Positions 56,918-64,000 of a stretch of 64,000 bases of DNA are shown one piece after another. How positions within the stretch are numbered: position 1 is the first letter of the stretch; the number at the start of each line of letters is the position of its first letter. The notes below the pieces were generated by a model, which did no database searches, had not been told where the DNA came from, and saw nothing but the letters and a program-made list of their open reading frames with translations. The position numbers were made by a program, and so were the translations under genes. The DNA comes from Mycobacterium celatum (GTDB lineage: Bacteria > Actinomycetota > Actinomycetes > Mycobacteriales > Mycobacteriaceae): assembly GCF_002101595.1 (NCBI RefSeq), contig NZ_LQOM01000035.1, forward strand, positions 1-64,000, given 5' to 3'.

Positions 56918-59252
56918 TGTGACCGACACGTTGTTGCGATCGGGCGATGTTCGGCAGCGGTTCACCGTGACCGGTGTCGTTCAGGGAGTGGGTTTTCGTC
57001 CGTTCGTGCACCGGATTGCCAGCGAACTGGGCCTGGCCGGGTTTGTCGGAAACGATTCCGGCGCGGTGTTTCTCGAAGTGCAAGGTCCGGCCGCTCGCAT
57101 TGACGAGTTCGGCCGCCGGCTGCGTGCGGAGGCGCCGCCACTGGCCAAGATCACCGGAGTCTGCGTCGTCGACGCCGAGACCACGTGCGATGCGGGATTC
57201 CGCATCGTCGACAGCCAACCGGCTGCCGGAGCCACCACGCCGATTCCGCCCGACATCGCGGTCTGCGACGACTGCGTGCGGGAGCTGTTCGACCCCGGGG
57301 ACCGGCGTTACCGGCACCCGTTCGTCACGTGCACCAATTGCGGACCGCGGTTCACGATCATCCGGGCGCTTCCCTACGACCGCCCGGCCACGACGATGTC
57401 GGCGTTCCCGATGTGTGAGCGCTGCACGGACGAATATCACAACCCGGCGGATCGCCGCTTCCACGCGCAGCCGATCGCCTGCCCCGATTGCGGTCCGTCA
57501 ATCTGGTTCTGCTCGGACGCCGGCCGGGTCGACGGCTCGGACGCCGCGCTGGCCGCCACCCAGCGGACGCTGGCCGGCGGGGCCGTGGTGGCCATCAAGG
57601 GCATCGGCGGCTACCACCTGGCCTGTGCCGTTGCCGACGAGACGGCCGTCGGTGCGCTGCGTACCCGAAAGATGCGCGGCGCCAAGCCGTTCGCGGTGCT
57701 GGTGCGTGACCTCGACGTGGCGCGCCGCTTCGCGTGGATCGACGACACCGAGGCCGCGATCATGTCCAGCCCGGCCCGCCCCATCGTATTGGTGCGGCGG
57801 CGCCCCGATGCGCCGGTCGCCGAGGCCGTCGCGCCCGGTAATCCGTTGCTGGGATTGATGTTGCCGTACTCCCCCATTCATCACCTGCTGCTCGCGGCCA
57901 TACCCGCCGTCGACACACCGGTGCCCGATGCGCTGGTGCTGACCAGCGCCAACCGGTCCGACGAGCCTCTCTGCTTCACCGAAGACGATGCTTTGCGGCG
58001 ACTTCCGCCGCTGTGCGACGCGGTGCTCGACCACAACCGGTCGATCCATGTGCCCTGCGACGACTCGGTGGTACGCGTCCTCGACGGCCGGGAACTGCCG
58101 ATCCGGCGTTCCCGTGGTTATGCGCCGCTGCCGGTCGACCTCGGCCGTGAGGGTCCCACCGTGCTGGCGGTGGGGGGCGAACTGAAGAACACCTTCTGTC
58201 TCACCGATGGCCCGCGCGCGTTCATGTCCGGGCACATCGGCGACATGGAAACACTCGAGACGTTGCGGGCATTCGAACGCGCGGTGGGTCAGCTCAGCGA
58301 AATCCGGCATCAACCAATGCGATTGGCCGCCGATCTGCACCCGGGCTATCAGACCCGCGCTTGGGCCGAGCGGCACGCCGGCGACCGCCCGCTGGACCTG
58401 GTGCAGCACCACCATGCGCATGTCGTCTCGCTGCTGGCCGAGCACGGCCGACTAGGTGAACCGATTATCGGTGTCTCCTTCGACGGCACCGGATACGGCT
58501 GCGACGGGACGATTTGGGGCGGGGAGATTCTTGCCATCGGTCGCGACAGCCACTGTTTCGTGCGGGTCGGACACTTGTTGCCGGTGCCGCTGCCGGGTGG
58601 CGATGCCGCCGTGCGCAATCCGTGGCGCATGACGCTGTCACAGCTATGGATGGCCGGTATCGCATGGACCCCGGATTTGCCGCCGGTCACCGCGGCCACC
58701 CCCGCCGAGCTGTCCGCCGTGCGCTCCCAGCTGGACACCGGTGCGGGCTGTGTGCCGTGTTCGAGCATGGGCCGCCTCTTCGATGCCGTCGCCTCCCTGC
58801 TGGGGGTGCGGCACCGGATCGACTACGAGGCTCAGGCCGCGATCGAATTGGAGGTGCTAGCCGAAACCGCCGGCGCGATCCAGTTGCGAATGGACGTGCA
58901 CGACGACGGGGTGATCGACCCGCGCGGCATGATCCGCGCGATGGTGTCGGAGCTGCGTGCGGGAGCCGAACCGGCGGCGCTGGCGGCCGGCTTCCACGAG
59001 GCGGTCGCGAACGCCGTCGCCGAGGCGGTTGCCCTGGTCGCCGGCCCGCTGCAATTAGTGGGCCTCACCGGCGGGGTGTTCCAGAACGTCCTGCTGCTGC
59101 GCGCATGCCGAGAACGGCTGCAGCAGGCGGGATTCGAGGTTCTGACTCATCACACGGTGCCCCCCAACGACGGTGGCCTCGCGCTCGGCCAGGCGGCCGT
59201 TTCCCTGCTGACCGCGCTTGATGCGCAATCAGATTCTGTGGAGGCCCAATGA
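56910..59252 (+). CDS. hypF: HypF carbamoyltransferase for cyanide-ligand synthesis
   Basis: A ~780-aa HypF with four domains in order: acylphosphatase-like (TVTGVVQGVGFRPFVHRIAS), two zinc fingers (CDDCVREL...CTNCGPRF and CERCTDEY...CPDCGPS), YrdC-like ATP domain (about 200-385) and the Kae1-like carbamoyltransferase with HHHAHVVSLLA and FDGTGYGCDGTIWGGE. It loads carbamoyl phosphate onto HypE. GTG start at 56910 overlaps hypC; GTG 56919 is an equally good alternative. Confidence 0.95.
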   Translation: MVDVTDTLLRSGDVRQRFTVTGVVQGVGFRPFVHRIASELGLAGFVGNDSGAVFLEVQGPAARIDEFGRRLRAEAPPLAKITGVCVVDAETTCDAGFRIVDSQPAAGATTPIPPDIAVCDDCVRELFDPGDRRYRHPFVTCTNCGPRFTIIRALPYDRPATTMSAFPMCERCTDEYHNPADRRFHAQPIACPDCGPSIWFCSDAGRVDGSDAALAATQRTLAGGAVVAIKGIGGYHLACAVADETAVGALRTRKMRGAKPFAVLVRDLDVARRFAWIDDTEAAIMSSPARPIVLVRRRPDAPVAEAVAPGNPLLGLMLPYSPIHHLLLAAIPAVDTPVPDALVLTSANRSDEPLCFTEDDALRRLPPLCDAVLDHNRSIHVPCDDSVVRVLDGRELPIRRSRGYAPLPVDLGREGPTVLAVGGELKNTFCLTDGPRAFMSGHIGDMETLETLRAFERAVGQLSEIRHQPMRLAADLHPGYQTRAWAERHAGDRPLDLVQHHHAHVVSLLAEHGRLGEPIIGVSFDGTGYGCDGTIWGGEILAIGRDSHCFVRVGHLLPVPLPGGDAAVRNPWRMTLSQLWMAGIAWTPDLPPVTAATPAELSAVRSQLDTGAGCVPCSSMGRLFDAVASLLGVRHRIDYEAQAAIELEVLAETAGAIQLRMDVHDDGVIDPRGMIRAMVSELRAGAEPAALAAGFHEAVANAVAEAVALVAGPLQLVGLTGGVFQNVLLLRACRERLQQAGFEVLTHHTVPPNDGGLALGQAAVSLLTALDAQSDSVEAQ

Positions 59253-59965
59253 CTACCACCGCGATTGACCGTGGGCTCGGCGCCGACCTGACCTCCGATC
59301 TCGCCGCTACCGCGCTCACCCTGGCCAGGCGGTTCGCGGCCGGCGCCACCATGTGGTCCATTGCACCCGGTTGGGAACCGCACGCCCTGCACATCGCGGT
59401 CGAGTTCATCCATCCGGTGATCGTCGGCAAGCGGGCGTTGCCGGCAGTCGCGTTGACCGGGCCCGACGTGGTGGACCTGGTAAGGGTTTCGGTCCGTCCC
59501 GGCGACATCGTGGTCGGCGTCGTCGGCGCCGACAATCCCGAGGTGGCTTCGGTGATGCGTCGATGCCCGGCCTGGGGTGCCACCACCGTCTGGATCGGCA
59601 GCGGTGAACGGCCGTCGACCGGAATGGCGGATCACGTGCTGTGGCTCGACGACCCCGACCCGCGCGTCCCGGCGACCGGTGGGTTCGTGCTGTTCTACCA
59701 CCTGTTGTGGGAACTGACCCATGTTTGTTTCGAGCACCCGGGACTACTGAAAGCTCCTGCCGCAGAAGAGGTCTGCACGACCTGTAGCGACGAGGGCCGC
59801 CTCGGTGAGGTGACCGCGGCGTCGGCGGACGGCATCGCCGAGGTGCGCACCGCCGGCGGGTTCGAAACGGTTGCGACCGCGCTGGTCGAGCCGGTCGTGC
59901 CAGGCGATCTGGTGCTCGTACATGCGGGGACGGCGATCAGCAAGCTGACCGAGGAGGACGTCTGA
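59249..59965 (+). CDS. SIS-like domain fused to a HypC-like domain
   Basis: A 238-aa protein. Residues ~15-165 have a SIS/phosphoheptose-isomerase-like pattern (ALTLARRFAAGATMWSI, then VRPGDIVVGVVGADNPEVA). Residues ~176-236 look like HypC: CTTCSDEGRLGEVTAASADG and PVVPGDLVLVHAGTAISKL, with Cys176/Cys179 in place of HypC's Cys2. It overlaps hypF by 4 bases and is followed at once by the GmhA-like SIS gene. I infer a maturation helper that couples Fe-carrier and sugar-phosphate- or ligand-binding modules; no experimental role is known to me. Confidence 0.75.
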   Translation: MTTTAIDRGLGADLTSDLAATALTLARRFAAGATMWSIAPGWEPHALHIAVEFIHPVIVGKRALPAVALTGPDVVDLVRVSVRPGDIVVGVVGADNPEVASVMRRCPAWGATTVWIGSGERPSTGMADHVLWLDDPDPRVPATGGFVLFYHLLWELTHVCFEHPGLLKAPAAEEVCTTCSDEGRLGEVTAASADGIAEVRTAGGFETVATALVEPVVPGDLVLVHAGTAISKLTEEDV

Positions 59966-60627
59966 TGAGTGACGAGCCCACCAATTTCCTGTACCCGTTC
60001 ATCGACGCGCAGGAAGACGACGCCACGTCGCTGCTGGCCGACCTCACCGCGTCGGCGCAGGCCAAGGCGGCCGAAAGCCTGGCGCTGCGCCGGTCCACGG
60101 TGGACTCCAATGCGGAACTGTTGGCCATTGCCGCCGGCGAGATGGCGCGCCGCTTCGCGGCCGGGGGGCGGTTGTTCACCTTCGGCAACGGCGGCAGCTG
60201 CACCGATTCCACGACGCTTGCGAAACTGTTCGCCCGACCGCCGCTGGGCAAGCCGCTGCCGTCCTGGTCGCTGACCGCCGATCAGGCGATCCTGACAGCG
60301 CTGGGCAACGACGTCGGATACGAGCTGGTGTTCGCCCGGCAGCTGATCGCACGGGCGAAGGCGGGCGACATCGCGATCGCGATGTCGACCAGCGGCAGCT
60401 CGCCGAATCTGATGGCGGGGCTGAAGGAAGCGCATAACCGTGGCATGTACACCATCGGTTTCGCCGGATACGACGGCGGGGCGTTCGCCAAAAGCCCAGA
60501 TGTGGACGCTTGCTTCGTCGTTCGTTCGCAAAGCGTGCACCGCATCCAGGAAGCCCAAGCGCTACTGGGCTACGAGCTGTGGCTGGCCGTGCACGAACGG
60601 CTGGAGACACCGGGAATGGTGGCCTGA
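59965..60627 (+). CDS. GmhA-like SIS-domain protein
   Basis: A 220-aa SIS-domain protein resembling D-sedoheptulose-7-phosphate isomerase. Motifs: RLFTFGNGGSCTDSTTLAKL and AIAMSTSGSSPNLMAGLKEA. It is not near LPS-heptose genes, so a sugar isomerase role is unlikely to be the main one. Sits between the HypC-like fusion and hypE with 1-base overlaps on both sides, so it is probably part of the hydrogenase assembly pathway. Confidence 0.8.
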   Translation: MSDEPTNFLYPFIDAQEDDATSLLADLTASAQAKAAESLALRRSTVDSNAELLAIAAGEMARRFAAGGRLFTFGNGGSCTDSTTLAKLFARPPLGKPLPSWSLTADQAILTALGNDVGYELVFARQLIARAKAGDIAIAMSTSGSSPNLMAGLKEAHNRGMYTIGFAGYDGGAFAKSPDVDACFVVRSQSVHRIQEAQALLGYELWLAVHERLETPGMVA

Positions 60628-61739
60628 TGAGCAGATCCGCACGCGAATACCTGGCGTCGGGACCGAAATTCGCCGAGAGCGATGTGATCGAGCGGATCGA
60701 GTCGTTCCGCAGACGGCGGCCCCGGTTGCTCGACGACCACGTGACGTTGGCGCACGGCGCCGGCGGAAAAGCCTCGGCGGCACTCGTCGACGCGGTGTTC
60801 CTGGACGCGTTTCGTAACCCGCTGCTCGAGTCGCTTGGCGACGGCGCCGTCATCGCCTTACCCAGCGGCGAGCGGATGGTGTTGTCGACGGATTCGTTTG
60901 TGGTGCAGCCCAGGCGTTTTCCCGGAGGCTCGATCGGCGAGCTCGCGGTGCATGGCACCGTCAACGATCTTGCCGTGGCCGGTGCTGTGCCGCAATGGAT
61001 TTCGGCAGCGTTCGTGCTCGAGGAAGGCTTGCCGATCGCCGAGCTGAAGGAGATCGCCGCCGACATGGCCGCCGCCGCGGCGGCCAGTGGAGTGCAGATC
61101 GTCACCGGTGACACCAAGGTGGTGCCCAACGGCGCGGCCGACGGCCTGTTCATCACCACCACCGGCGCCGGCGTCATTCCGGCGGGACGGCAGTTCTCGG
61201 CGGAGTCGGTCCGCGTCGGCGACAAGGTGCTGCTGTCCGGATCGATGGGCGATCATGGGATGGCGGTGATGCTAGCCCGCGGTGATTTGGCGATCGAGGC
61301 GGATATCCGCTCGGACACCGCCTCGGTGAGCCCGCTGGTGGAGCTGCTGCTGGCCGCCGCACCGTCCACCCGGTGGCTGCGCGATCCGACCCGCGGCGGC
61401 GTGGGCACCGTCTGCAACGAACTGGCCCAGTCCTGCGGTCTCGGGGTGCTGCTCGAGGAGGAAAAACTGCCGGTGCACCCGATGGTGGCCGGCGCCTGCG
61501 AACTACTCGGCATCGACCCGCTCTACGTCGCCAACGAAGGCAAGTTCGTCGCCGTCGTCGCACCGCAGGAAGCCGAAGCCGGACTGGCCGCGCTGCGGTC
61601 GCATCCGTTGGGCGCCGAGGCGGCCGAAGTCGGCGAGATCATCGCCGAACCAGAGGAGACCGTCGTGGTACGCACCGGGTTCGGCGGTACCAGGATCGTC
61701 GACATGCTCGTCGGTGACCCACTGCCGCGGATCTGCTGA
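60627..61739 (+). CDS. hypE: HypE, carbamoyl dehydratase for cyanide synthesis
   Basis: A 370-aa PurM-like enzyme. ATP-binding HGAGGKASAALVDAVF near 45, VLSTDSFVVQPRRFPGGSIG and GDKVLLSGSMGDHGMAVM. The C-terminus ends PRIC with the thiocarboxamide-forming Cys as last residue. It turns the carbamoyl group from HypF into the thiocyanate that gives CN ligands. ATG at 60627 overlaps the SIS stop by one base; a longer frame from 60510 is not supported. Confidence 0.95.
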   Translation: MSRSAREYLASGPKFAESDVIERIESFRRRRPRLLDDHVTLAHGAGGKASAALVDAVFLDAFRNPLLESLGDGAVIALPSGERMVLSTDSFVVQPRRFPGGSIGELAVHGTVNDLAVAGAVPQWISAAFVLEEGLPIAELKEIAADMAAAAAASGVQIVTGDTKVVPNGAADGLFITTTGAGVIPAGRQFSAESVRVGDKVLLSGSMGDHGMAVMLARGDLAIEADIRSDTASVSPLVELLLAAAPSTRWLRDPTRGGVGTVCNELAQSCGLGVLLEEEKLPVHPMVAGACELLGIDPLYVANEGKFVAVVAPQEAEAGLAALRSHPLGAEAAEVGEIIAEPEETVVVRTGFGGTRIVDMLVGDPLPRIC

Positions 61740-61755
61740 CGAGGAGAGAACCGAA

Positions 61756-62028
61756 ATGTGTCTTGGGATTCCCGGCCGGGTCGTCGAAATCACCGACCCT
61801 GCCAACTATTTAGCGAAGGTCGACGTCAGCGGGGTACAGCGCACGATCAGTGTGCGGCTGCTGGAGAAGGACATGCCCGAGCCCGACGACTGGGTGCTGA
61901 TCCACGTCGGCTTCGCGATGGCCAAGATCGACGAGACCGAGGCATTGCTCACGCTGGCCGCGGTCAAAAAGATGGGTGACGCCTACGCCACCGAGATGGA
62001 AGCCTTCGACAAGTCCGCGATCGTCTAG
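61756..62028 (+). CDS. hypC: HypC-type chaperone, copy 2
   Basis: A 90-aa HypC with MCLGIPGRVVEITDPANYLA and DDWVLIHVGFAMAKIDETEA. It has a GAGGAGAG ribosome-binding site and differs clearly from copy 1 in the middle part and the longer C-terminal helix. Placed next to hypD, which is the classic HypC partner. The two copies may serve different steps: one to carry Fe with HypD, the other to hold the large subunit. Confidence 0.93.
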   Translation: MCLGIPGRVVEITDPANYLAKVDVSGVQRTISVRLLEKDMPEPDDWVLIHVGFAMAKIDETEALLTLAAVKKMGDAYATEMEAFDKSAIV

Positions 62029-62030
62029 GA

Positions 62031-63167
62031 GTGACCATGAAATTCGTCGACGAGTTCCGCGATCCGGCGGCGGCCCGCAAACTGCTGGTGGCCATTGAGC
62101 ACCTGGCCGACGGCGGCGAGCACTTCAAATTCATGGAGGTCTGCGGCGGGCACACCCACACCATTTATCGGCACGGCATCGAACACATGCTGCCGGAGAA
62201 CGTGGAGCTGGTCCACGGCCCCGGCTGCCCCGTGTGCGTGATCCCGATGGGCCGCGTCGACGACGCGATGTGGCTGGCCAAGCAACCCGACGTGATCTTC
62301 ACCTGCTTCGGCGACATGATGCGGGTACCCGGCTCGGACGGCAGCCTGCTGGACGCCAAGGCGCGCGGCGCCGACGTACGGTTCGTGTACTCGCCGTTGG
62401 ACGCGCTCAAGATCGCCGTCGACAACCCGGGCAAGCAGGTGGTGTTCTTCGCGATCGGTTTCGAGACCACCGCGCCGTCGACCGCGGTGACGCTGGTGCG
62501 AGCACGCGATCTGGGCTTGCGTAATTTCAGCGTGTTCTGCAATCACGTCACGATCATTCCGCCGATCAAGGCCATCCTGGAATCGCCGGACCTGCGGCTC
62601 TCAGGGTTCATCGGTCCCGGTCACGTGTCGACCGTCGTCGGGAACCGGCCGTATCGATTCGTGCCCGAAGTCTACGGAAAGCCTTTGGTGGTCTCGGGAT
62701 TCGAGCCGCTGGACATCCTGGCGTCGGTCGCGATGTTGTTGACCCAGATCCGCGAGGGCCGCTGCGAGGTGGAAAACCAGTACAAGCGCGTGGTGCCCGA
62801 AAACGGCAACCCGGCGGCGCTGGCGCTGATGGGCAAGGTGTTCGCGCTGCGCCCGCACTTCGAATGGCGCGGGCTGGGCTTCATCTCGCAGAGCGCGCTG
62901 CGGCTGCACGACGACTTCGCCGAGTTCGACGCCGAGCTGCGCTACGACATGCCCGGCGTGCGGGTCGCCGACCCCAAGGCGTGCCAATGCGGTGAGGTGC
63001 TCAAGGGTGTGCTCAAGCCTTGGGAATGCAAGGTTTTCGGCACCGCCTGTACTCCGGAGACCCCGATCGGGACCTGCATGGTGTCACCCGAGGGCGCGTG
63101 CGCGGCCTACTACAACTTCGGGCGCATGCACCGCGACGCGGTCAAGCTGGTGGGCTCCAGGACGTGA
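62031..63167 (+). CDS. hypD: HypD, Fe(CN)2CO-assembly scaffold
   Basis: A 378-aa HypD. Cys motifs: MEVCGGHTHTIYRHG, GPGCPVCVIPMG, and the C-terminal [4Fe-4S] site CQCGEVLKGVLKPWECKVFG with CTPETPIGTC. It carries the iron with CO and CN ligands together with HypC. GTG 62031 or ATG 62037; I give the longer one because it lies close to the hypC stop. The stop overlaps the GTG of the next gene. Confidence 0.95.
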   Translation: MTMKFVDEFRDPAAARKLLVAIEHLADGGEHFKFMEVCGGHTHTIYRHGIEHMLPENVELVHGPGCPVCVIPMGRVDDAMWLAKQPDVIFTCFGDMMRVPGSDGSLLDAKARGADVRFVYSPLDALKIAVDNPGKQVVFFAIGFETTAPSTAVTLVRARDLGLRNFSVFCNHVTIIPPIKAILESPDLRLSGFIGPGHVSTVVGNRPYRFVPEVYGKPLVVSGFEPLDILASVAMLLTQIREGRCEVENQYKRVVPENGNPAALALMGKVFALRPHFEWRGLGFISQSALRLHDDFAEFDAELRYDMPGVRVADPKACQCGEVLKGVLKPWECKVFGTACTPETPIGTCMVSPEGACAAYYNFGRMHRDAVKLVGSRT

Positions 63168-63916
63168 CCGTGTCGGTTGATACGCGGGGGGCGGAAATGT
63201 TCGCCCGCTACGCGTACGCGCCCAATGCCCTCGGCTTTTGCGGTCCGCCCCTGGGCGCAACGCTGCGGGACGGTTCGGCAGAAGAGGTGCGCACGGCGGC
63301 GACGATGTTTTCCGGCGCCTGGCCATATCTGCAGGTGTTGTCGACGATGACCGGTATCGCCGACCCGCTGGACTACCGGCTCGTCGAATCGTATTGGCAC
63401 GGCGGCGGTGTCGGTGCCGACCTGGACCCGAAGGCATTCTTCGACGAGCTGCTCGCCATCATCGGTCCGCAGGCGGGCCGTTACTGGTCGCATCTCGGGC
63501 CAGATTTGGCATGTGAGGCGGCCGCCAATCACTGTTTCCATGTGTTCGGGGTCTACCCGTGGTCGCGGTTGCTGGGCCAAAAAGGGGGAAGCCTCGACGA
63601 GCATCCGCGAAGCATCCTGGACAATTGCCGAATCACATGGGGCACAGTAGTTTCCCGCGGCGGCGGCACTGTCGAGGTGTCGTGCCGACGCCTGCTCTGG
63701 GACGGCCGTGCACTGGAGCTCTCGGAGCCGTCGCCGCGTTCACTCGATATCTGGGTGGACGGATACAGCGCGGTGCCCGACGTGGCCGTCGGGGACGACG
63801 TCGCAATCCACTGGGGCCGACTATGCGGGCAACTGCGCCCCGAGCAGATCGAGGCGCTCGCGGTCAGCACGGCCCGTCAGTTGCGAGTGACGAACCAGCG
63901 GCTGGTGCAGGCGTAG
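63164..63916 (+). CDS. DUF6390 family protein (hydrogenase-associated)
   Basis: A ~250-aa protein from GTG 63164, overlapping the hypD stop. Conserved parts include MFARYAYAPNALGFCGPP, AATMFSGAWPYLQVLSTMTG, FHVFGVYPWSRLLG and SILDNCRITWGTVV. It has a few cysteines (Cys near 25, NHCFHVFG, ILDNC) that could bind a metal. Known from hydrogenase loci only; role unknown. The start is set by the overlap; a GTG 6 bases on is possible. Confidence 0.75.
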   Translation: MTVSVDTRGAEMFARYAYAPNALGFCGPPLGATLRDGSAEEVRTAATMFSGAWPYLQVLSTMTGIADPLDYRLVESYWHGGGVGADLDPKAFFDELLAIIGPQAGRYWSHLGPDLACEAAANHCFHVFGVYPWSRLLGQKGGSLDEHPRSILDNCRITWGTVVSRGGGTVEVSCRRLLWDGRALELSEPSPRSLDIWVDGYSAVPDVAVGDDVAIHWGRLCGQLRPEQIEALAVSTARQLRVTNQRLVQA

Positions 63917-63920
63917 GTTC

Positions 63921-64000
63921 GTGGCGACCATGCAAGACCTGGCCCATGCCTGCACCCCCGTGATGATCGCGGATTTTCTGGGGAACGTCGAGCAATGCCC
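63921..64000 (+). CDS. Start of a possible next gene, cut by window end
   Basis: An open frame with GTG 63921 or ATG 63930 (MQDLAHACTPVMIADFLGNV) runs to the end without a stop. It directly follows the DUF6390 gene in the same direction. Too short to identify. Confidence 0.4.
   Translation, partial: MATMQDLAHACTPVMIADFLGNVEQC

Overview
The window reads as chromosome of a non-tuberculous Mycobacterium. Coding density and G+C are high, and GTG starts and ATGA/GTGA stop-start overlaps are common. From base 3,261 to base 44,386 the gene order follows the M. tuberculosis order Rv2779c to Rv2855 as I remember it: aldR, ald, a nitronate monooxygenase, pepR, gpsI, lppU, rpsO, ribF, sirR, ltp1, truB, pptT, a metallophosphatase, the Rv2799/Rv2800 pair, echA16, dinF, nrnA, rbfA, infB, ylxR, nusA, rimP, the Rv2843/Rv2844 pair, proS, efpA, cysG, cobB, cobO, a chelatase-like ATPase, a GNAT acetyltransferase, mqo, a hydrolase and mtr. 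Several M. tuberculosis neighbours are missing (fadE21, lppV, the CRISPR-Cas/IS6110 interval between Rv2800 and echA16, ugpABCE, PE_PGRS48), so this is not an M. tuberculosis complex genome.

Layout. 1-3,255: the 3' part of a 13E12-type HNH gene cut by the window edge, two tandem small membrane proteins, an SRPBCC protein and a FadD35-like acyl-CoA ligase. 3,261-19,389: conserved core, with divergent aldR/ald, a minus-strand run pepR-gpsI-lppU-rpsO-ribF, then ltp1, the truB-pptT-metallophosphatase unit and the Rv2799/Rv2800 pair. 19,426-22,669: echA16, a lipoprotein, a Trp/His-tailed secreted peptide, an A+T-rich gap, a lone ribbon-helix-helix-like DNA-binding protein and a sugar acetyltransferase. 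22,676-30,241: the minus-strand rimP-nusA-ylxR-infB-rbfA-nrnA-dinF translation/transcription operon. 30,390-44,386: Rv2843/44 homologues, proS, and a long minus-strand unit from mqo to efpA that carries cobalamin steps, then Rv2854 and mtr. 44,369-48,021: a Fur-family regulator, a nucleotide-pyrophosphatase-like enzyme and four poorly known minus-strand genes.

48,180-63,916 (continuing off the end) is the accessory highlight: a complete group 1h ('actinobacterial', high-affinity) [NiFe]-hydrogenase locus with its own maturation set. Order: hypA, hypB, promoter region, hhyS, hhyL, a NifU/Rieske-like Fe-S protein, DUF5947, DUF6084, a ~450-aa unknown, a 39-aa one-helix membrane microprotein, the maturation endopeptidase, hypC, hypF, a SIS-like/HypC-like fusion, a GmhA-like SIS protein, hypE, a second hypC, hypD and a DUF6390 protein. 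The expected biology is scavenging of trace H2 for survival, with electrons leaving through the small subunit to the NifU/Rieske protein or the respiratory chain. The proximal Fe-S cluster site shows the Asp-for-Cys change typical of this group. The SIS/HypC proteins, the DUF proteins and the microprotein lie in the same tight operon and have no clear described role; they are the best candidates for new hydrogenase biology here.

Non-coding signals include a GC-rich dispersed hairpin repeat present three times, with paired substitutions that preserve one stem, a long palindrome between cobO and cobB, an inverted repeat covering the ald ribosome-binding site, a hairpin in the gpsI leader, and a strong terminator hairpin at 20,989-21,023. 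No rRNA, tRNA, insertion sequence or CRISPR array was found.
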